Part shown: one piece after another, positions 63,512-64,000 of the stretch
Numbering within the stretch: the stretch's first letter is position 1
How the letters are laid out: each line of letters opens with the position of its first letter
From: Clostridium tunisiense TJ
GTDB lineage: Bacteria; Bacillota; Clostridia; Clostridiales; Clostridiaceae
Reading direction: 5' to 3'
NCBI RefSeq assembly: GCF_000300195.1
Contig: NZ_AMQH01000015.1
Span: 1 to 64,000, forward strand
DNA length: 64,000 nt
Notes under the pieces: generated by a model
The model's database searches: none
What the model was told of the DNA's origin: nothing
What the model saw: the letters and a program-made list of their open reading frames with translations, nothing else
Translations under genes and position numbers: made by a program

Positions 63512-64000
63512 TTACATATTGTTATTGAATACTTTATCTTTAGTAAATTCATGAGGTAGGGATTTAATTAAAGCCCATACAATCACGCAAGAACCTATTT
63601 TATCTAAAAGATTATTTAGTATTTTAGGGATAAAAGATGAAACAAATACAGTGTTACCAACCTTTTGTAGCCACATAAACAAAAAGTCTGAGCCTGTACC
63701 AGTTAGTCCTCCATACATCCAAATTCCTATAGGCGTGCCAATAAGAGGGCAGACTACACTTAGAATTACTCCAGTAATAATGGATGAAAGCAAACTCCAT
63801 TTGAATTTCTTAGCTACAAATCCAACAATTAGACCTACAGCCACATTAACTAGTAAAAAGGGAATATCCTTTGGATTAAATATAATCCCAGTTAATATGT
63901 TTGTTAAAGCACCTACAGTAGCACCATACCAAGGACCAAAATAAACTGCCACAAATATAGTACCTATAGTATCAAGGTATAAGGGAAGCTTTAAACTGCT
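63512..64000 (-). CDS. ECF transporter S component, partial at window edge
   Basis: At least 162 residues of a membrane protein whose frame stays open to the window end, so the N terminus lies outside. Upstream codons read LPLYLDTIGTIFVAVYFGPW, which fits ECF S components, followed by GATVGALTNILTGI and a helix-rich body. It is the substrate-binding part of a vitamin transporter that shares an energising module encoded elsewhere. The vitamin cannot be told. A GTG at 63950-63952 is not the true start. Confidence 0.75.
   Translation of the reverse strand, partial: SSLKLPLYLDTIGTIFVAVYFGPWYGATVGALTNILTGIIFNPKDIPFLLVNVAVGLIVGFVAKKFKWSLLSSIITGVILSVVCPLIGTPIGIWMYGGLTGTGSDFLFMWLQKVGNTVFVSSFIPKILNNLLDKIGSCVIVWALIKSLPHEFTKDKVFNNNM

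Overview
The window is AT-rich Firmicute DNA with strong GGAGG-type ribosome binding sites. It holds clostridial marker genes: a PdaB-like spore deacetylase, clostridial-type AgrB/AgrD, lipoyl-Dld with LplA, and TPP, lysine and FMN riboswitches. Clostridium sensu stricto or a close relative fits best; I cannot name the species. No transposase, prophage, CRISPR array or origin was seen.

Layout. 1-60 is the 3' end of a 23S rRNA. 0.4-6.4 kb holds household genes: a membrane protein, an HD hydrolase, a ferritin-like protein, a deacetylase, a CcdA-TlpA fusion next to an HxlR regulator, and a MORN-repeat protein. 6.6-7.8 kb (minus) is a three-gene operon of unknown function: two related small proteins around a probable 4-fold beta flower protein. 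8.3-11.9 kb has two membrane proteins, agrB, an unlisted-size agrD (44 aa) and a GGDEF/HD-GYP protein, with no AgrC or AgrA nearby. 12.0-16.1 kb is a TPP-riboswitch thiamine salvage operon (cytX-thiD-thiM-thiE). 17.3-18.0 kb is an isolated cysteine-free S4 paralogue whose -35 box sits in a 31-bp palindrome with a Fur-family core. 18.3-21.4 kb is lysine-riboswitch lysA followed by lysC.

21.4-27.2 kb has a long leader with two terminators before a heterodimeric ABC exporter pair, then three tiny ORFs (27, 43 and 41 aa) with strong ribosome binding sites, and tRNA-Glu and tRNA-Gln. 27.3-35.4 kb has an unknown protein, a leftward enoate reductase-like/nitroreductase pair, a PucR-type regulator across a perfect 23-bp palindrome, and a DUF969-DUF979-Pcp-cyclotransferase operon that looks built around pyroglutamyl peptides. 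35.8-44.1 kb has a Crp/Fnr regulator, an orphan histidine kinase, a DMT permease, and a glycosyltransferase-PAP2-response regulator-kinase operon. A ~107-bp repeat occurs on both sides of 36.7-44.2 kb in inverted orientation.

44.7-53.3 kb is the most novel part: a one-way run of two acyltransferase-like proteins, four cobalamin-type radical SAM proteins and one methyltransferase, which I do not recognise as any known pathway. 53.6-57.5 kb is the FMN-riboswitch ribD-ribE-ribBA-ribH operon. 57.6-64.0 kb has a small ORF, an MFS transporter, a MarR regulator, an AhpD-like protein, lipoyl-Dld, LplA and an ECF S component cut by the window edge.
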